Source: Hyphomicrobium sp. (GTDB taxonomy: Bacteria > Pseudomonadota > Alphaproteobacteria > Rhizobiales > Hyphomicrobiaceae). From it: 64,000 nucleotides of DNA. Shown one piece after another: positions 10,223 through 20,352 of this stretch; positions within the stretch are counted from its first letter, which is position 1; the number at the start of each line of letters is the position of its first letter. The translations under genes were made by a program, and so were the position numbers. Below the pieces are notes generated by a model, which was not told the DNA's origin, did not search any database, and saw only the letters and a list, made by a program, of their open reading frames with translations. The stretch covers positions 1 through 64,000 of the forward strand of contig JABFRT010000053.1 in NCBI GenBank assembly GCA_013141015.1. The letters are read 5' to 3'.

Positions 10223-11062
10223 TTATGTCAGCGTCGACGTTGGCAGAACGACGGGAATTCCATCAACCGTAGTCACGATTGTCTCAATGCCAAAGGCTTG
10301 GGCAAGAAGATCTTTATTGATCACCGATGATGCAGAACCATCAGCAATGCACCGCCCGCCAGATAGAAGTATCACGCGGTGCGCGTAACGCAAAGCCAGA
10401 GACAAATCATGCAAAGCTGTAATGACAGCACTGCCATCCCGCGCCAAACGCACGAATTCCTCAAACAAATGCAGCGAATGCGCGGGATCGAGACCGGCCG
10501 TCGGTTCATCTGCAATCAGAAATCGCGCATCCTGAGCCAAGGCCCGCGCGACAAGGACACGCGCACGTTCTCCGCCCGACAACGCGACAATGGGCCGCTG
10601 CGCAAAAGGCAGAACATCCATGCGCTGCATCGCGGCGTCAATCGCCGCTTTATCCACAGCGCTTTCTGCCGCCGCGAACGAGCGGTGCGGCAAGCGGCCG
10701 AGCGCCACAACCCGCGACGCAGCCAACGGCCAATGGACAGTACGGTCTTGCGGTAAGTATGCGATCGACCGCGCAACATCGCGCGCCGGCACGTCGGCTA
10801 TCGGCCGGCCGTCGAGTAAAACGCGGCCTGCGCCGGGCGTGATCAATCCAGCCAGCGTTCTCAAAACCGTTGACTTGCCAGCCCCGTTGGCGCCGACCAC
10901 CGCCACGAATTCACCTGGCCGGATGGTGGCTGTGAAACCGGCGATGACCGGGCGGCCGCCGAGACTGACGGTTACCGCGTCGGCTTGCAGTGTCAGGCCG
11001 CGCGATGCAGGGGGCGCGTCGGTCATGGCGCAAACTCCCCGCGCGACGTCAGCACGCGCCAC
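10223..11062 (-). CDS. B12/siderophore-type ABC transporter ATP-binding protein (BtuD-like)
   Basis: Walker A VGANGAGKSTVLRTLAGL, signature LSGGERARVLVARALAQ, Walker B FLIADEPTAGLDP; in operon with permease, binding protein and TonB receptor under a cobalamin riboswitch. Confidence 0.88.
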   Translation of the reverse strand: MARADVARGVCAMTDAPPASRGLTLQADAVTVSLGGRPVIAGFTATIRPGEFVAVVGANGAGKSTVLRTLAGLITPGAGRVLLDGRPIADVPARDVARSIAYLPQDRTVHWPLAASRVVALGRLPHRSFAAAESAVDKAAIDAAMQRMDVLPFAQRPIVALSGGERARVLVARALAQDARFLIADEPTAGLDPAHSLHLFEEFVRLARDGSAVITALHDLSLALRYAHRVILLSGGRCIADGSASSVINKDLLAQAFGIETIVTTVDGIPVVLPTSTLT

Positions 11063-12009
11063 AGGAAGAACGGCGCACCTATCAATGCGCTCAGTACGCC
11101 AAGCCGCAAATCACCTTGCGGCGACAACACCCGCAGCGCAACGTCGGACAGCAAAACCATGGCCGCGCCGCCAAACAGGCACGGCATCAACAGCCGCGCC
11201 GGGCTATGGCCGGCAAACGGGCGGATCACATGCGGCACGATCAATCCGATAAAGCCAATCGCGCCTGCCACCGCCGTTGCAGCCCCAACCGCCAGCGCCG
11301 ACCCGGCGATCACCTTGAAGCGCAAACCTTTGAGATCGACGCCGAGGTTTTGCGCGGCGTCCTCTCCCAGACTTAGGGCTTCGAGATCGCGGCCGGTGGT
11401 CAGCAACATGGCCATGCCGGTAAGTATCAGCGGGGCCGCCAGCCAGACGTGAATGAGACTGCGGTCGGTCAGCGAGCCCATCAACCAGAACATGATTTCG
11501 GTTGAAGCGAACGGATTGGGCGAAAGGTTCAACGCCAGCGAGGTCAACGCACCCGCAACGCTCGACACCGCAACGCCTGCCAGGATCAGCGTCGTGGTCG
11601 ATCCCGTGGCCCCCGCCAGCGCGACAATGGCAATGGTCGCGAGCGCGGCGCCTGCAAGCCCGGCCAACGGCAAGGCCATCGCCACACGGCCGGCAAGGCC
11701 TGAATGAATAGCGGTCACAGCGCCAAGCGCCGCGCCGCCGGAAATACCAAGCAAGCCCGGCTCGGCAAGCGGGTTGCGCAAATAGCCTTGCAGCACGGCG
11801 CCCGATAAACCCAGCGCGCCGCCGATCAGAAAGCCGAGCACCGCGCGCGGCACGCGAATTTCGCTGAACACCAAACGCGCCGCAGCGCTATCGCCGGGCA
11901 ATCCCCACCCATCGGGTCCGATCCACAGCGACAGTAGAAACGATACGCACGCCAGCGCCGCCGTAACGGCGACGGTACGCGACGGCAGAAGCGCCGCAGC
12001 AAGCGTCAT
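11023..12009 (-). CDS. FecCD/BtuC-family ABC transporter permease
   Basis: RVPRAVLGFLIGGALGLSGAVLQGYLRNPLAEPGLLGISGGAALGAV and GFIGLIVPHVIRPFAGHSPARLLMPCLFGGAAMVLLSD are diagnostic. Confidence 0.9.
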   Translation of the reverse strand: MTLAAALLPSRTVAVTAALACVSFLLSLWIGPDGWGLPGDSAAARLVFSEIRVPRAVLGFLIGGALGLSGAVLQGYLRNPLAEPGLLGISGGAALGAVTAIHSGLAGRVAMALPLAGLAGAALATIAIVALAGATGSTTTLILAGVAVSSVAGALTSLALNLSPNPFASTEIMFWLMGSLTDRSLIHVWLAAPLILTGMAMLLTTGRDLEALSLGEDAAQNLGVDLKGLRFKVIAGSALAVGAATAVAGAIGFIGLIVPHVIRPFAGHSPARLLMPCLFGGAAMVLLSDVALRVLSPQGDLRLGVLSALIGAPFFLWRVLTSRGEFAP

Positions 12010-12917
12010 GGTGCGGACCGCGATTGCGCCACCAAATTTGACGGCGGCGACGCATCGGCAAACCCGGTCGCCTTCATGGACGCCAAAATCTCAACGGCCT
12101 CGGCAATCTTCGGCGTCGCGCACATCCAATACGGCATCGGTAAATGCACGCTTGGGCGGCGCTGCATCAATTGAGCCAACGCTGGGTGTCGCAAATTGTC
12201 TGCCAGAACGGTGCGGAAATCATTGGGTGCGTTGGCCAGCACCAGCAAGTCCGGTGGCGTTGTCACCAACTGCTCTAACGGCAACCGGCCACCCGCGCCC
12301 AGCGCCAACTCGCGCGCCAGATTGCGATATCCGGCAGCTGTCAACGCGGCATCCAGCAAGCTTTCCGGACCAGACACAAAACTTCCAACCTGATAGGCAA
12401 TGGCCGTTGGCCGCGACTGCACCGTCGAGCGCGCCGCGCTGAGCCGCTCATCAAAATCGTTCAAGACTTTTTCAGCCCGCGCCATCTCGCCAACCGCCGC
12501 CGCAATCTGGCGCACGGTTTTGCGCATGCCGTCGAAGTCCGTCGCCATCGGCACAATCAGCACGTTCTGTCCAAGACGGCGCAGTAGATCAACCGTCGCA
12601 CCGGTTGTATATTCGCCGGCGATCACAAGATCTGGCTTCAGGGCTAGAACTTCTTCCGCCGTTCCCTTCAACTTCTTGAACGGTGCAAGCCGGCGCCAAT
12701 CGGCTGACAACGTTCTGTCGGTCGCCAGAAAGCTGACGCCCGCAATACGCTCCGGCTCGACCAGATCGAGCAGCAGCTGATCGGTACACATATTGAGCGA
12801 TACAATGCGGCGCGGCGGATCTGAAAGCGATGATTGAGCGTGCGCCGGCACAAGCGCCATCAACGCGCCCGCAACCACCAAGCCAATCATTTTCAATCCG
12901 CCGCGCAACGCTGTCAT
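12006..12917 (-). CDS. ABC transporter periplasmic substrate-binding protein (BtuF-like)
   Basis: Signal peptide; PPRRIVSLNMCTDQLLLDLVEPERIAGVSF...VLALKPDLVIAGEYTTGATVDLLRRLG. Confidence 0.85.
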   Translation of the reverse strand: MTALRGGLKMIGLVVAGALMALVPAHAQSSLSDPPRRIVSLNMCTDQLLLDLVEPERIAGVSFLATDRTLSADWRRLAPFKKLKGTAEEVLALKPDLVIAGEYTTGATVDLLRRLGQNVLIVPMATDFDGMRKTVRQIAAAVGEMARAEKVLNDFDERLSAARSTVQSRPTAIAYQVGSFVSGPESLLDAALTAAGYRNLARELALGAGGRLPLEQLVTTPPDLLVLANAPNDFRTVLADNLRHPALAQLMQRRPSVHLPMPYWMCATPKIAEAVEILASMKATGFADASPPSNLVAQSRSAP

Positions 12918-12918
12918 C

Positions 12919-15235
12919 CTACTTGTACTTCACCCAGTCCTTGGTCGATGGCTCTTCATAGGTGAATCGCACACCAGCGTAGGCTGCAATTCCGGCGGTC
13001 TCAAAGCCATAGACCTCCTGATAGTTAGCATCGAGCAGGTTTTCGACCCGCCCGAACACCTCGACGCCCGGCGATACCCTGTAGGCGGCAGCCACATTGA
13101 CCAGCCAATAGGGGTCAAGCGTCACGTTGCTGAAATTGCCAAAATTGGTGTCGGTATTGTCCGCCACATACTGTGCCGACAAGTTGACCGAGCCACGTCC
13201 GCCATCAAACACGTAACCGAGATCGCCGCGGGCTGAGTGCTGCGGGCGGCGGATTTCCTGCAAACCCTGCGGCGTGCGGGCGTTCGTGTAGGTGTAGGCA
13301 AGGCCAAGCCGCAAACCATAGCCAAGCGCAAACCGGCCCTCGACTTCGATACCCTGGCGCGGACTGACGCCTGGGTCATTGACCGAGGTGCAGACACTGA
13401 AGAACGGTGGCAAGCAGTTGGCGAACGATTTGACTTTGTTGGTCACCTCGCTGTCGAAGTAGGTCACATCGACCACCGCACGGCCCGGCACCAGCGTTGT
13501 CTCAATGCCCGCGTCCCAGCCCTTGCTTTCCTCGGCCTTCAAGTTCGGGTTGGGATAAAACGATCCCGGAATGCTTCCGAAGTTTTCAAACATCGTCGGC
13601 AGCTTGATGCCGGTGCCATAACTTGCGTGCGGACGAAGGCCGATCTCTGGTAAGCGCAGCGACGCTGCCGTGCGCCGGTGTTGCGTTGGTGCCAACCGCC
13701 GATGAATCGTCGTGACGTACCGTGCCCTGCACGAACAGCCGGTCCGCGAACTCGCCGCGATACTCGAACGCCTGGGCATCCAGCTTGCGCGTGCGCTCGA
13801 CACCGTCAGCCGCGAAGCCGAAGCCATAGTCAGACTTTGGCGTGAAGCTTTCGCTCTGGTGTTCAAGCAAGCCCGTAAAGTAGTGATGCGCCATGATTAC
13901 GCCCGGCGTGTCGAGCAGGTAGGTCCCGGTGTAGCTATAATCTTCGCGCGTGCCTTCGTTGTTGGTAATGCTCGGCGTACCGAAAAAGACTGACGTGTCA
14001 TTGCGCTCTGTAGTATTGCGGGTCGCCTTGGCCACCTGCACAAGATGGCCGTCAAAACTTTCCCAGGTTAGCTTGGCGGCACCGAGCCAAGTCGTTTCCT
14101 TGAAGCGCGCCGGATCATCGACCTGAATGCCGTTCGGGTCGGGGAACGGTGCCTGGGTGTCACGGTCGCCCTGCTTGTTGGTGTGGCGCAGGGTCAGATC
14201 CAGCGTAATGCCGGGCAACAACTGCACGCCGCCACGAATGTTCAGTGTCTTCAACTGCGAGCCGTCGTTCTCATTGCCCACTGGCGAAATATCAAAGCCG
14301 TTGGTCTCGCGGCCTGAAATCGAGACCGATCCCCACGCCTTATCGGTGCCGCCCGAAACGCCAAGCGATCCCGCTTTTGTTCCAAACGATCCAGCTTCGC
14401 CCATCGTGCGGATCGTCAACGGACCGCGTCCGCCGCGCGTCACGATATTGACGACACCGCCGATTGCGCCCGAACCGTAGATGCCGCTCTGCGGTCCGCG
14501 GATCACTTCGATGCGCTCGATATCATCGGTCGACAAATCCGAGAAATTGAATTCGCCGTTGGTGGTATCATTGGCTTCGATGCCGTCGATCAGCACCGCC
14601 GTGTGATTTCCTTCAGCGCCGCGAATACGTACCTGCGTCAAGCCGCCGATACCTGCGTCACGCGTAACAGCAACGCCCGGCATTGACCGCAACGCATCGC
14701 CGCCATTGCGGATTTGGCGGGCGCGCAATTCTACCCCCGTCACAACAGATACAGCACTGCCGATTTTTTCAGATGAGATGCCCGCAGACGACGTCGCCTC
14801 CGACGTGCCGTTCACGTCCGCATCAGCCGCATTCGCAGCCTCAAGATCCGCAGCACCCGGTGGTTGTGGCGCGGGTGCATCGCTGGCCGTTGCTTGAGCG
14901 GCCGGCTTCGCTTTCGGCGCGGCCGCCTTTTTGACCTTCTTCGGCGCAGGTGCCGGCTCGGCCACGCTTTCAACGACGGGCTTCGGCATTGGTTTCGGCG
15001 CTGCTTTGGCAACCGGCTTGGCTTGCAGCGTTGCGCCCTCAACGACAATCGGCGGCAACTGATTGGCTGCAACCTGCGTCGCTGCCTGCTGAGCGTTTGC
15101 ACCTTGCGATACGGCTGCAAGACCTGCTGCGGACAGCGTCATCAAAAGATGTTTTCGTTTTCGTGACATAAATTCCCCCGTCATTGGCGACATGACAGGA
15201 AGCAGCAGCGGCAAACCGTCGATTGAGCGCGACAA
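12919..15235 (-). pseudogene. btuB: TonB-dependent vitamin B12 receptor (BtuB-like), split by a frameshift near 13660-13700
   Basis: ORF 13586..15235 carries the plug (VVTGVELRARQIRNGGDALRSMPGVAVTRDAGIGGLTQVRIRGAEGNHTAVLIDGIEAND); ORF 12919..13866 carries the barrel C-terminus (SYGTGIKLPTMFENF...GYVFDGGRGSVNLSAQYV...). The homologous frame switches between them. Confidence 0.82.
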
Positions 15236-15400
15236 CGCACAGTCCGCAACCCAGCGCTGCGGCAGTCGTCACGTCAAATCTTGTGAAGCTTTGAACTCAA
15301 AACCCACGGCATTGCTGATGCGGCTCCCTTGCCGGTTTCATCAGTCGCCACAACGGGTGTCCGCTCTTCCGCACGCCCCGCGCGAGAGATGGGCGACATG

Positions 15401-15614
15401 CGCCGGCAGGTCTCCTGGCTCGCGGCTCAGACGCTTCCACCAGCCTTCCCGGAGAGGGTCATAAAGACCCGGGCCAGTGGCACATGTGGCAGAAGCTCGC
15501 CGCTTACAGTTGCGGGGGCAGCCCCGGAATAACACGCCCTCAGCCGAAGCCTCGTTTGTGCGCACCGGATTCCCATTTTCACCGGACACAGCTTTTGGCC
15601 ACGCCGGAACCGTC
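15401..15614 (-). ncRNA. Cobalamin riboswitch upstream of btuB-like operon
   Basis: Minus strand reads ...AAAATGGGAATCCGGTGCG...GGGGCTGCCCCCGCAACTGTAAGCGG...GCCACTGG(GC)CCGGGTC...CCGGGAAGGC...CGAGCCAGGAGACCTGCCGGCG, the classic B12-box riboswitch motif set. Confidence 0.93.
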
Positions 15615-15852
15615 ACAAATGCATTTGATCAGATCAGCTGGCGGGCGTCAAGGTGGCCACCCGTACACCAGCCCCTTAATTTCCGGGCCGGGCGCGCATT
15701 TCCAGCATTCATCCCAACTTATCGCGACGCGCCGACGCAGGCACACCGTTTTCCCGTCGCAACCGCGTCAACGCGCTACCCTGAGCGTGCGACACGGCGC
15801 ACGCCACCATGGCCTCCGTCAGCCGCCTGCAAAGCTCAGCAAAGGACCCGCC

Positions 15853-16596
15853 ATGACGTTTTGTCTTGCCATTCAAGTCGACGACGGCGTCATCGCGCTT
15901 GCAGACACGCGCATTTCAAAAGGCAGTGAAATTCTGAGCAAGACCAAACTTGCGGGTCACTCCATCGCCGGACATTCATTTTTCACGATGACCAGCGGAC
16001 TGCGCAGCATTCGCGACAAGGCGCTGATTTATTTCGAGGAGGATCTTGCCACGCGCACCGATCCGCCGCGGCGGCTCTATCAACTGGCCAATGCATTCGG
16101 CGAACAGCTGCGCCGCGTGAAAGCAGAAGACGCCGCGTCACTCGCCGCAACGCGCTTGGCGTTCAATCTGCATGCAATCATCGGCGGCCGGTTGGCCGAC
16201 GACAAGGCGGCGACACTGTTTCTGATTTATCCCGAAGGCAATTGGATCGAGGTCAACGCAGCTTCGCCCTACTTTGCCATTGGGCGCACGTCTTATGGTC
16301 TGCCGCTGCTCGCACGCAACATTTCTCATCAGATGCCGCTTAATGAGGCAGCCGCGTGGGCACTCGTGGCGTTTGACATGACGGCCGAGAGTGTCTCTGA
16401 TGTCGACTACCCGATTGATGTCGCGATCATGAAGCGCGAGGCAACGAATATCGCGCGGATGCGTTACACGCGCGATGAACTCAAACCGCTGACAGACGGC
16501 CTATACGCTGCGATCCGCAATGAAGTGCGCGCGCTTCCCGATGTATGGATCAACGCGCTTCTCCACCCGCCGCCCGGCGGCAACAGCAAGGATTGA
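15853..16596 (+). CDS. Proteasome-type protease (Anbu/BPH-like)
   Basis: MTFCLAIQVDDGVIALADTRISKGSEILSKTKLAGHSIAGHSFFTMTSGLRSIRDKAL...; followed directly by a transglutaminase-like gene as in Anbu operons. Real start at 15853, not 15484. Confidence 0.78.
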   Translation: MTFCLAIQVDDGVIALADTRISKGSEILSKTKLAGHSIAGHSFFTMTSGLRSIRDKALIYFEEDLATRTDPPRRLYQLANAFGEQLRRVKAEDAASLAATRLAFNLHAIIGGRLADDKAATLFLIYPEGNWIEVNAASPYFAIGRTSYGLPLLARNISHQMPLNEAAAWALVAFDMTAESVSDVDYPIDVAIMKREATNIARMRYTRDELKPLTDGLYAAIRNEVRALPDVWINALLHPPPGGNSKD

Positions 16597-16598
16597 CC

Positions 16599-17441
16599 AT
16601 GCACTTCGTGACGCTCGGAAGCCGCCTGCAATATGAAATCAAAGCGCCGACCGTTTTGTTGATCAATCTTTCGATTGCAACCACGGGCAACCAGGCCGTG
16701 GTGACTGAAAATCTTTTCGTTGATCCTTATGTGTATGCTGCGCCATTCTACGTCGGCCTCGAAGGCAACCGCTTCAACCGCCTGATTTTGCAGCCGGGCG
16801 TTATCACAATCGAATACACCGCGACCGCGCGACTGACGCCGGTGACCGATCACCCACCGGTAATTGATCAGGTCGACTATGCGCTTTTGCCGCCGCACGT
16901 TTTGACCTATTTGAACCCCAGCCGGTATTGCGAATCCGACAAGCTTTCTGGTTTTGCGTTCAACCAATTCGGACACCTGCCGCCAAACTTCGACCGCGTG
17001 AATGCGATTTGCGATTGGATCCACGCCAACATTCAATATCTCAGCGGTACAACCAACGCGCTGACAACGGCGTCAGATGTTTTGGGACAGCGCACCGGCG
17101 TGTGCCGTGATTTCGCGCATCTCGCGATCACGTTCTGCCGGGCGCTTGGCGTGCCGGCGCGTTACGTCTCCGGCTATGCCTGCCGCCTTGAGCCGCCGGA
17201 CTTCCACGGCTTTTTTGAAGCGTATCTGGACGGCAATTGGTATTTGTTCGACCCAACGCGCTTAGCGCCGCCAGCCGGACTTGTGCGCATCGGCGCCGGG
17301 CGCGATGCGGCAGACACATCGTTCGCAACGATCTGGGGCGACGCGACGCTGACGCAGATAAAAGTTTGGGCGGACGAGCAGCCGGGGCAAACCAATCTGC
17401 TCGACACCAACCCGGCAGCTGTCGCCGTCAGCACCGCGTGA
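16599..17441 (+). CDS. Transglutaminase-like family protein
   Basis: RTGVCRDFAHLAITFCRALGVPARYVSGYA...FHGFFEAYLDGNWYLFDPTRLAP: catalytic Cys/His/Asp motifs. Confidence 0.88.
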   Translation: MHFVTLGSRLQYEIKAPTVLLINLSIATTGNQAVVTENLFVDPYVYAAPFYVGLEGNRFNRLILQPGVITIEYTATARLTPVTDHPPVIDQVDYALLPPHVLTYLNPSRYCESDKLSGFAFNQFGHLPPNFDRVNAICDWIHANIQYLSGTTNALTTASDVLGQRTGVCRDFAHLAITFCRALGVPARYVSGYACRLEPPDFHGFFEAYLDGNWYLFDPTRLAPPAGLVRIGAGRDAADTSFATIWGDATLTQIKVWADEQPGQTNLLDTNPAAVAVSTA

Positions 17442-17474
17442 ACGGACTTGGCGCCATCGCCTCGCAAAATATGC

Positions 17475-17505
17475 AGCAGCCGGCGCCCGGGCACCGGCTG
17501 CTTTT
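17475..17505. terminator. Rho-independent terminator between convergent genes
   Basis: AGCAGCCGG-CGCCCGGGCA-CCGGCTGCT followed by TTTT; 9-bp perfect stem. Confidence 0.75.
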
Positions 17506-17508
17506 GTG

Positions 17509-18411
17509 TCAGCGCTTTTCGAGCACACGTTCTGAAAGTTTGACCACCGGACCATCCGGCCTCTCAAGACCGCGCACGATCTGGCGGATGCGCAAGCCTT
17601 CTTCAGACTTAAAAAATGTGAACAGATTGTACTGCGCCAATGGGTCATTCTTATACAGGCGTGCCGCCGAGGCGGACGCGCCGCCGATCACCGCGAGTGG
17701 CCCGTTGACGGTCTCTAACCACGTCAACAGCGGCTTGTGATTGTGGCCGTAGAGCACGAGTTCGGCGCCGGTCTTTTCGAGCATACGTTGAAACAGTTTG
17801 ACGTCTTTCAAGGCGCGGCGGGCACTCGTCAATCCGGCGAGCGGCGGGTGATGGATCAACACCACGCGGATTGCATCATCGTCATGCAGGCGCTCAAGCA
17901 GATCGCGCGTGACCTCAATCTGATCGGGGCCAAGTTGGCCGCTCGCGGCAAACGGCGGTGTCTCGACGGCCGAATTCAAACCAATCAATGCGACTGGCCC
18001 GAAGCGGCGGACAAATGGAAACGCCAGCGTCTCGGCCTCGCCGCCCATATAGGCAGCCCAGCGCGTCACCCCCGCATCGCCATGCAGGCTCGAATAGATA
18101 TCGTGGTTGCCGGGAATGACCGTCACGCGCTCCGGCGGGCCGATCGCTTGTAACCATTCAAGCGCGCTTACATATTCCGCGGGCAAACCGAGATTGATCA
18201 AATCGCCGGTGATCACGACGTGGTCCGCACGCAGCGCCTTCGCGTCTGCCACAAGCAGATCTGCAACTGCGCGGCTATGCACGCCGCGCCGCTTGCTGTG
18301 CCAATTGAGCAGACCCGCCATGCGCTTGAGGTTCCAATAGCGGGGCGTGAAGCCTGCGACCGGTGACAAATGCACGTCGGTTAAATGCGCAATGGTGAAT
18401 GTTTCGGTCAT
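17509..18411 (-). CDS. Metallophosphoesterase (calcineurin-like)
   Basis: IAHLTDVHLSP, DHVVITGDLINLGLPAEY, VTVIPGNHDIYS, VVLIHHPPLAG, ELVLYGHNHKPLL. Likely start at internal Met (18411). Confidence 0.9.
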   Translation of the reverse strand: MTETFTIAHLTDVHLSPVAGFTPRYWNLKRMAGLLNWHSKRRGVHSRAVADLLVADAKALRADHVVITGDLINLGLPAEYVSALEWLQAIGPPERVTVIPGNHDIYSSLHGDAGVTRWAAYMGGEAETLAFPFVRRFGPVALIGLNSAVETPPFAASGQLGPDQIEVTRDLLERLHDDDAIRVVLIHHPPLAGLTSARRALKDVKLFQRMLEKTGAELVLYGHNHKPLLTWLETVNGPLAVIGGASASAARLYKNDPLAQYNLFTFFKSEEGLRIRQIVRGLERPDGPVVKLSERVLEKR

Positions 18412-18645
18412 GCGATTTAATACTGTCTGGGCTTGCCATCCCGGCCAGGCCCTGTTGTCAGCGCCGGGCCTCAGGATTTTGGCCGTGATCACTCCTGAAC
18501 CCGTTGTGGGTCCCGGATCTGCAAAGCGCTTGTCGCGCATTTCCGTGCCTTATGACAGGGGGCTGTTGCGGGTTGATACCCGGCTTGCCAATCCTGCGCG
18601 AACAAGGTCAAAGGTTGGCAAAGCAATTCAAGGACAAGGTACGCC

Positions 18646-19119
18646 GTGCCGGTTGCAAAGCCCGTTGCCAAACTCGTCACCCGCGGACTGCAGCGCTATT
18701 GGCGCGTGTCGCGCGGGCTGACGCTCGGCGCCCAAGGCTGCGTTCTGGACGCGTCAAACCGCGTGCTCCTGATCCGCCACACCTACCGGCCGGGCTGGCA
18801 TTTCCCTGGCGGGGGCGTTGAAAAAAACGAGTCTGCCGGATGCGCGCTTCGGCGGGAACTTGAAGAGGAAGCCGGCATTCTTGTCGATGGCCGTCCCACG
18901 CTGTTTGGCCTTTATGACAACCACAGGCTATTCCGCGGCGACCACATCGCGTTGTTTATTGTGCGCTCCTGGCGGCAACCGCGCGTGCCGCCGCCCAACC
19001 GCGAAATCGCCGGGCAAGGCTTTTTCGACGCCGCCTCTTTACCCGACGGCATTAATCAACCGACGCAGCTCAGGATTAACGAAATCCTGGAGGGTAGCGC
19101 GCCCGCCGAGATGTGGTAG
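18646..19119 (+). CDS. NUDIX hydrolase
   Basis: Nudix box GGGVEKNESAGCALRRELEEEAGIL. Confidence 0.9.
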   Translation: MPVAKPVAKLVTRGLQRYWRVSRGLTLGAQGCVLDASNRVLLIRHTYRPGWHFPGGGVEKNESAGCALRRELEEEAGILVDGRPTLFGLYDNHRLFRGDHIALFIVRSWRQPRVPPPNREIAGQGFFDAASLPDGINQPTQLRINEILEGSAPAEMW

Positions 19120-19727
19120 AAGCCCGCTTTAACGCCTTTCCAAGAGCGATCCCGTTGAACAGCCATTCACCAAAAACGCCGGCTCCGCAGACGTCGGTTA
19201 TCACGCGCGCCGCCACCAACGGCGACACCACGGCCATCGCAGATTTGCAGGCCCGCGTGTTCGGGCCGGGCCGCTTCGCGCGGACAGCCTATCGCGTGCG
19301 GGAAGGCACCGGCGCCTATTCGCGCTTCTGCCACGTTGCCGATTTCAATGGCCGCTTGATCGCATCGCTGCGCATGACCGAAATCGCCATTGGCGGACGC
19401 CAGGGCGCCGCTATGCTCGGACCGATTGCGGTTGATCCCGATTTCCGCGGCCGCGGCCATGGCCGCCAGTTGATCCGCGAAGCGCTCGACGACGCCAAGG
19501 CCGCAGGGCTGTCGATTGTCATTCTCGTCGGTGATCTGCCGTATTATCAGCACTCAGGCTTCAAACCGGTGCCGTTGGGCTCGATCACGTTTCCGGGGCC
19601 CGTTAACCCGGCGCGCATTCTGGCGGTCGAACTCGCCGAAGGCGCTGCCGCAAACTATCGCGGATTGGTGACGCCTGCATCGCCGCCGAGCGCCGCTGGT
19701 GGCGGCAAAGGCTGTTGCGACGGCTGA
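19113..19727 (+). CDS. GNAT-family N-acetyltransferase
   Basis: LGPIAVDPDFRGRGHGRQLIREALDDAKAAGLSIVILVGDLPYYQHSGFKPV. Confidence 0.88.
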   Translation: MVEARFNAFPRAIPLNSHSPKTPAPQTSVITRAATNGDTTAIADLQARVFGPGRFARTAYRVREGTGAYSRFCHVADFNGRLIASLRMTEIAIGGRQGAAMLGPIAVDPDFRGRGHGRQLIREALDDAKAAGLSIVILVGDLPYYQHSGFKPVPLGSITFPGPVNPARILAVELAEGAAANYRGLVTPASPPSAAGGGKGCCDG

Positions 19728-20152
19728 GGGGCTGCGGCGCTGACGTTTGGCGCGGCCGACGTTTCAGCAGCCGCGCATCGGCTGAAATCGAGCGAACACG
19801 TCACGGCCTCGCCCTGATAGCGCTCAGCGCCAACACTGATCAGCGCGCGCCCCTTGAATAGAATGTGCTTTGCCGCCGGATTGATTTCGATGTGATCGGC
19901 GCGTCCAAGAATACGCATCTTTTCGATGGCGATTTCAGCACTGCCGCGCGCAATCGTGACACCGGTTTCAGGGTCCGCGTCCTGTTCATCGGCCGAGACA
20001 ATCGCCCCGCGCGGCATACCCGCATAGGCGGGCGGCATCAACGCCAACAGCGCGATCAATCCCGCCAAACCCTGGCCAATCAGCCGGCCCACGTCATACG
20101 CTCCTCGAAGATCGAAAGAAGCATCGCTACGCTTGAGCCGTGGCCGCTTCAC
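19655..20152 (-). CDS. Exported protein resembling LptA/OstA N-domain (uncertain)
   Basis: Signal-like segment then ISADEQDADPETGVTIARGSAEIAIEKMRILGRADHIEINPAAKHILFKGRALIS. Confidence 0.5.
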   Translation of the reverse strand: MKRPRLKRSDASFDLRGAYDVGRLIGQGLAGLIALLALMPPAYAGMPRGAIVSADEQDADPETGVTIARGSAEIAIEKMRILGRADHIEINPAAKHILFKGRALISVGAERYQGEAVTCSLDFSRCAAAETSAAPNVSAAAPQPSQQPLPPPAALGGDAGVTNPR

Positions 20153-20205
20153 GCCCGATTTGCGGCGGAGTTGGGATCAGATCCCCTCTCCCCGTTCACT
20201 CCGCC

Positions 20206-20341
20206 TACCCGTCATCCCGTGCGCGACGCAGCAATCCTAAATTGATGCGGCGCAGACACGGGATCTTCCGTGGGGTGTCAGGATTCCGTGTCTGCGCCGC
20301 ACCGCTGAAGAAGCGCTGCGCCGCGCACGGAATGACGGGTA
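20206..20341. repeat. Dispersed palindromic element, copy A (about 20-bp inverted termini)
   Basis: TACCCGTCATCCCGTGCGCG...CGCGCACGGAATGACGGGTA with internal CGGCGCAGACACGGGATC/GATTCCGTGTCTGCGCCG; copy B at 27522..27668. Confidence 0.8.
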
Positions 20342-20352
20342 GTTTGTATCCG

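Noticed and set aside
15484-15852. N-terminal extension of the Anbu-like protein (track start 15484)
   Set aside because: This segment is antisense to the cobalamin riboswitch; the conserved protein starts with MTFCLAI at 15853.
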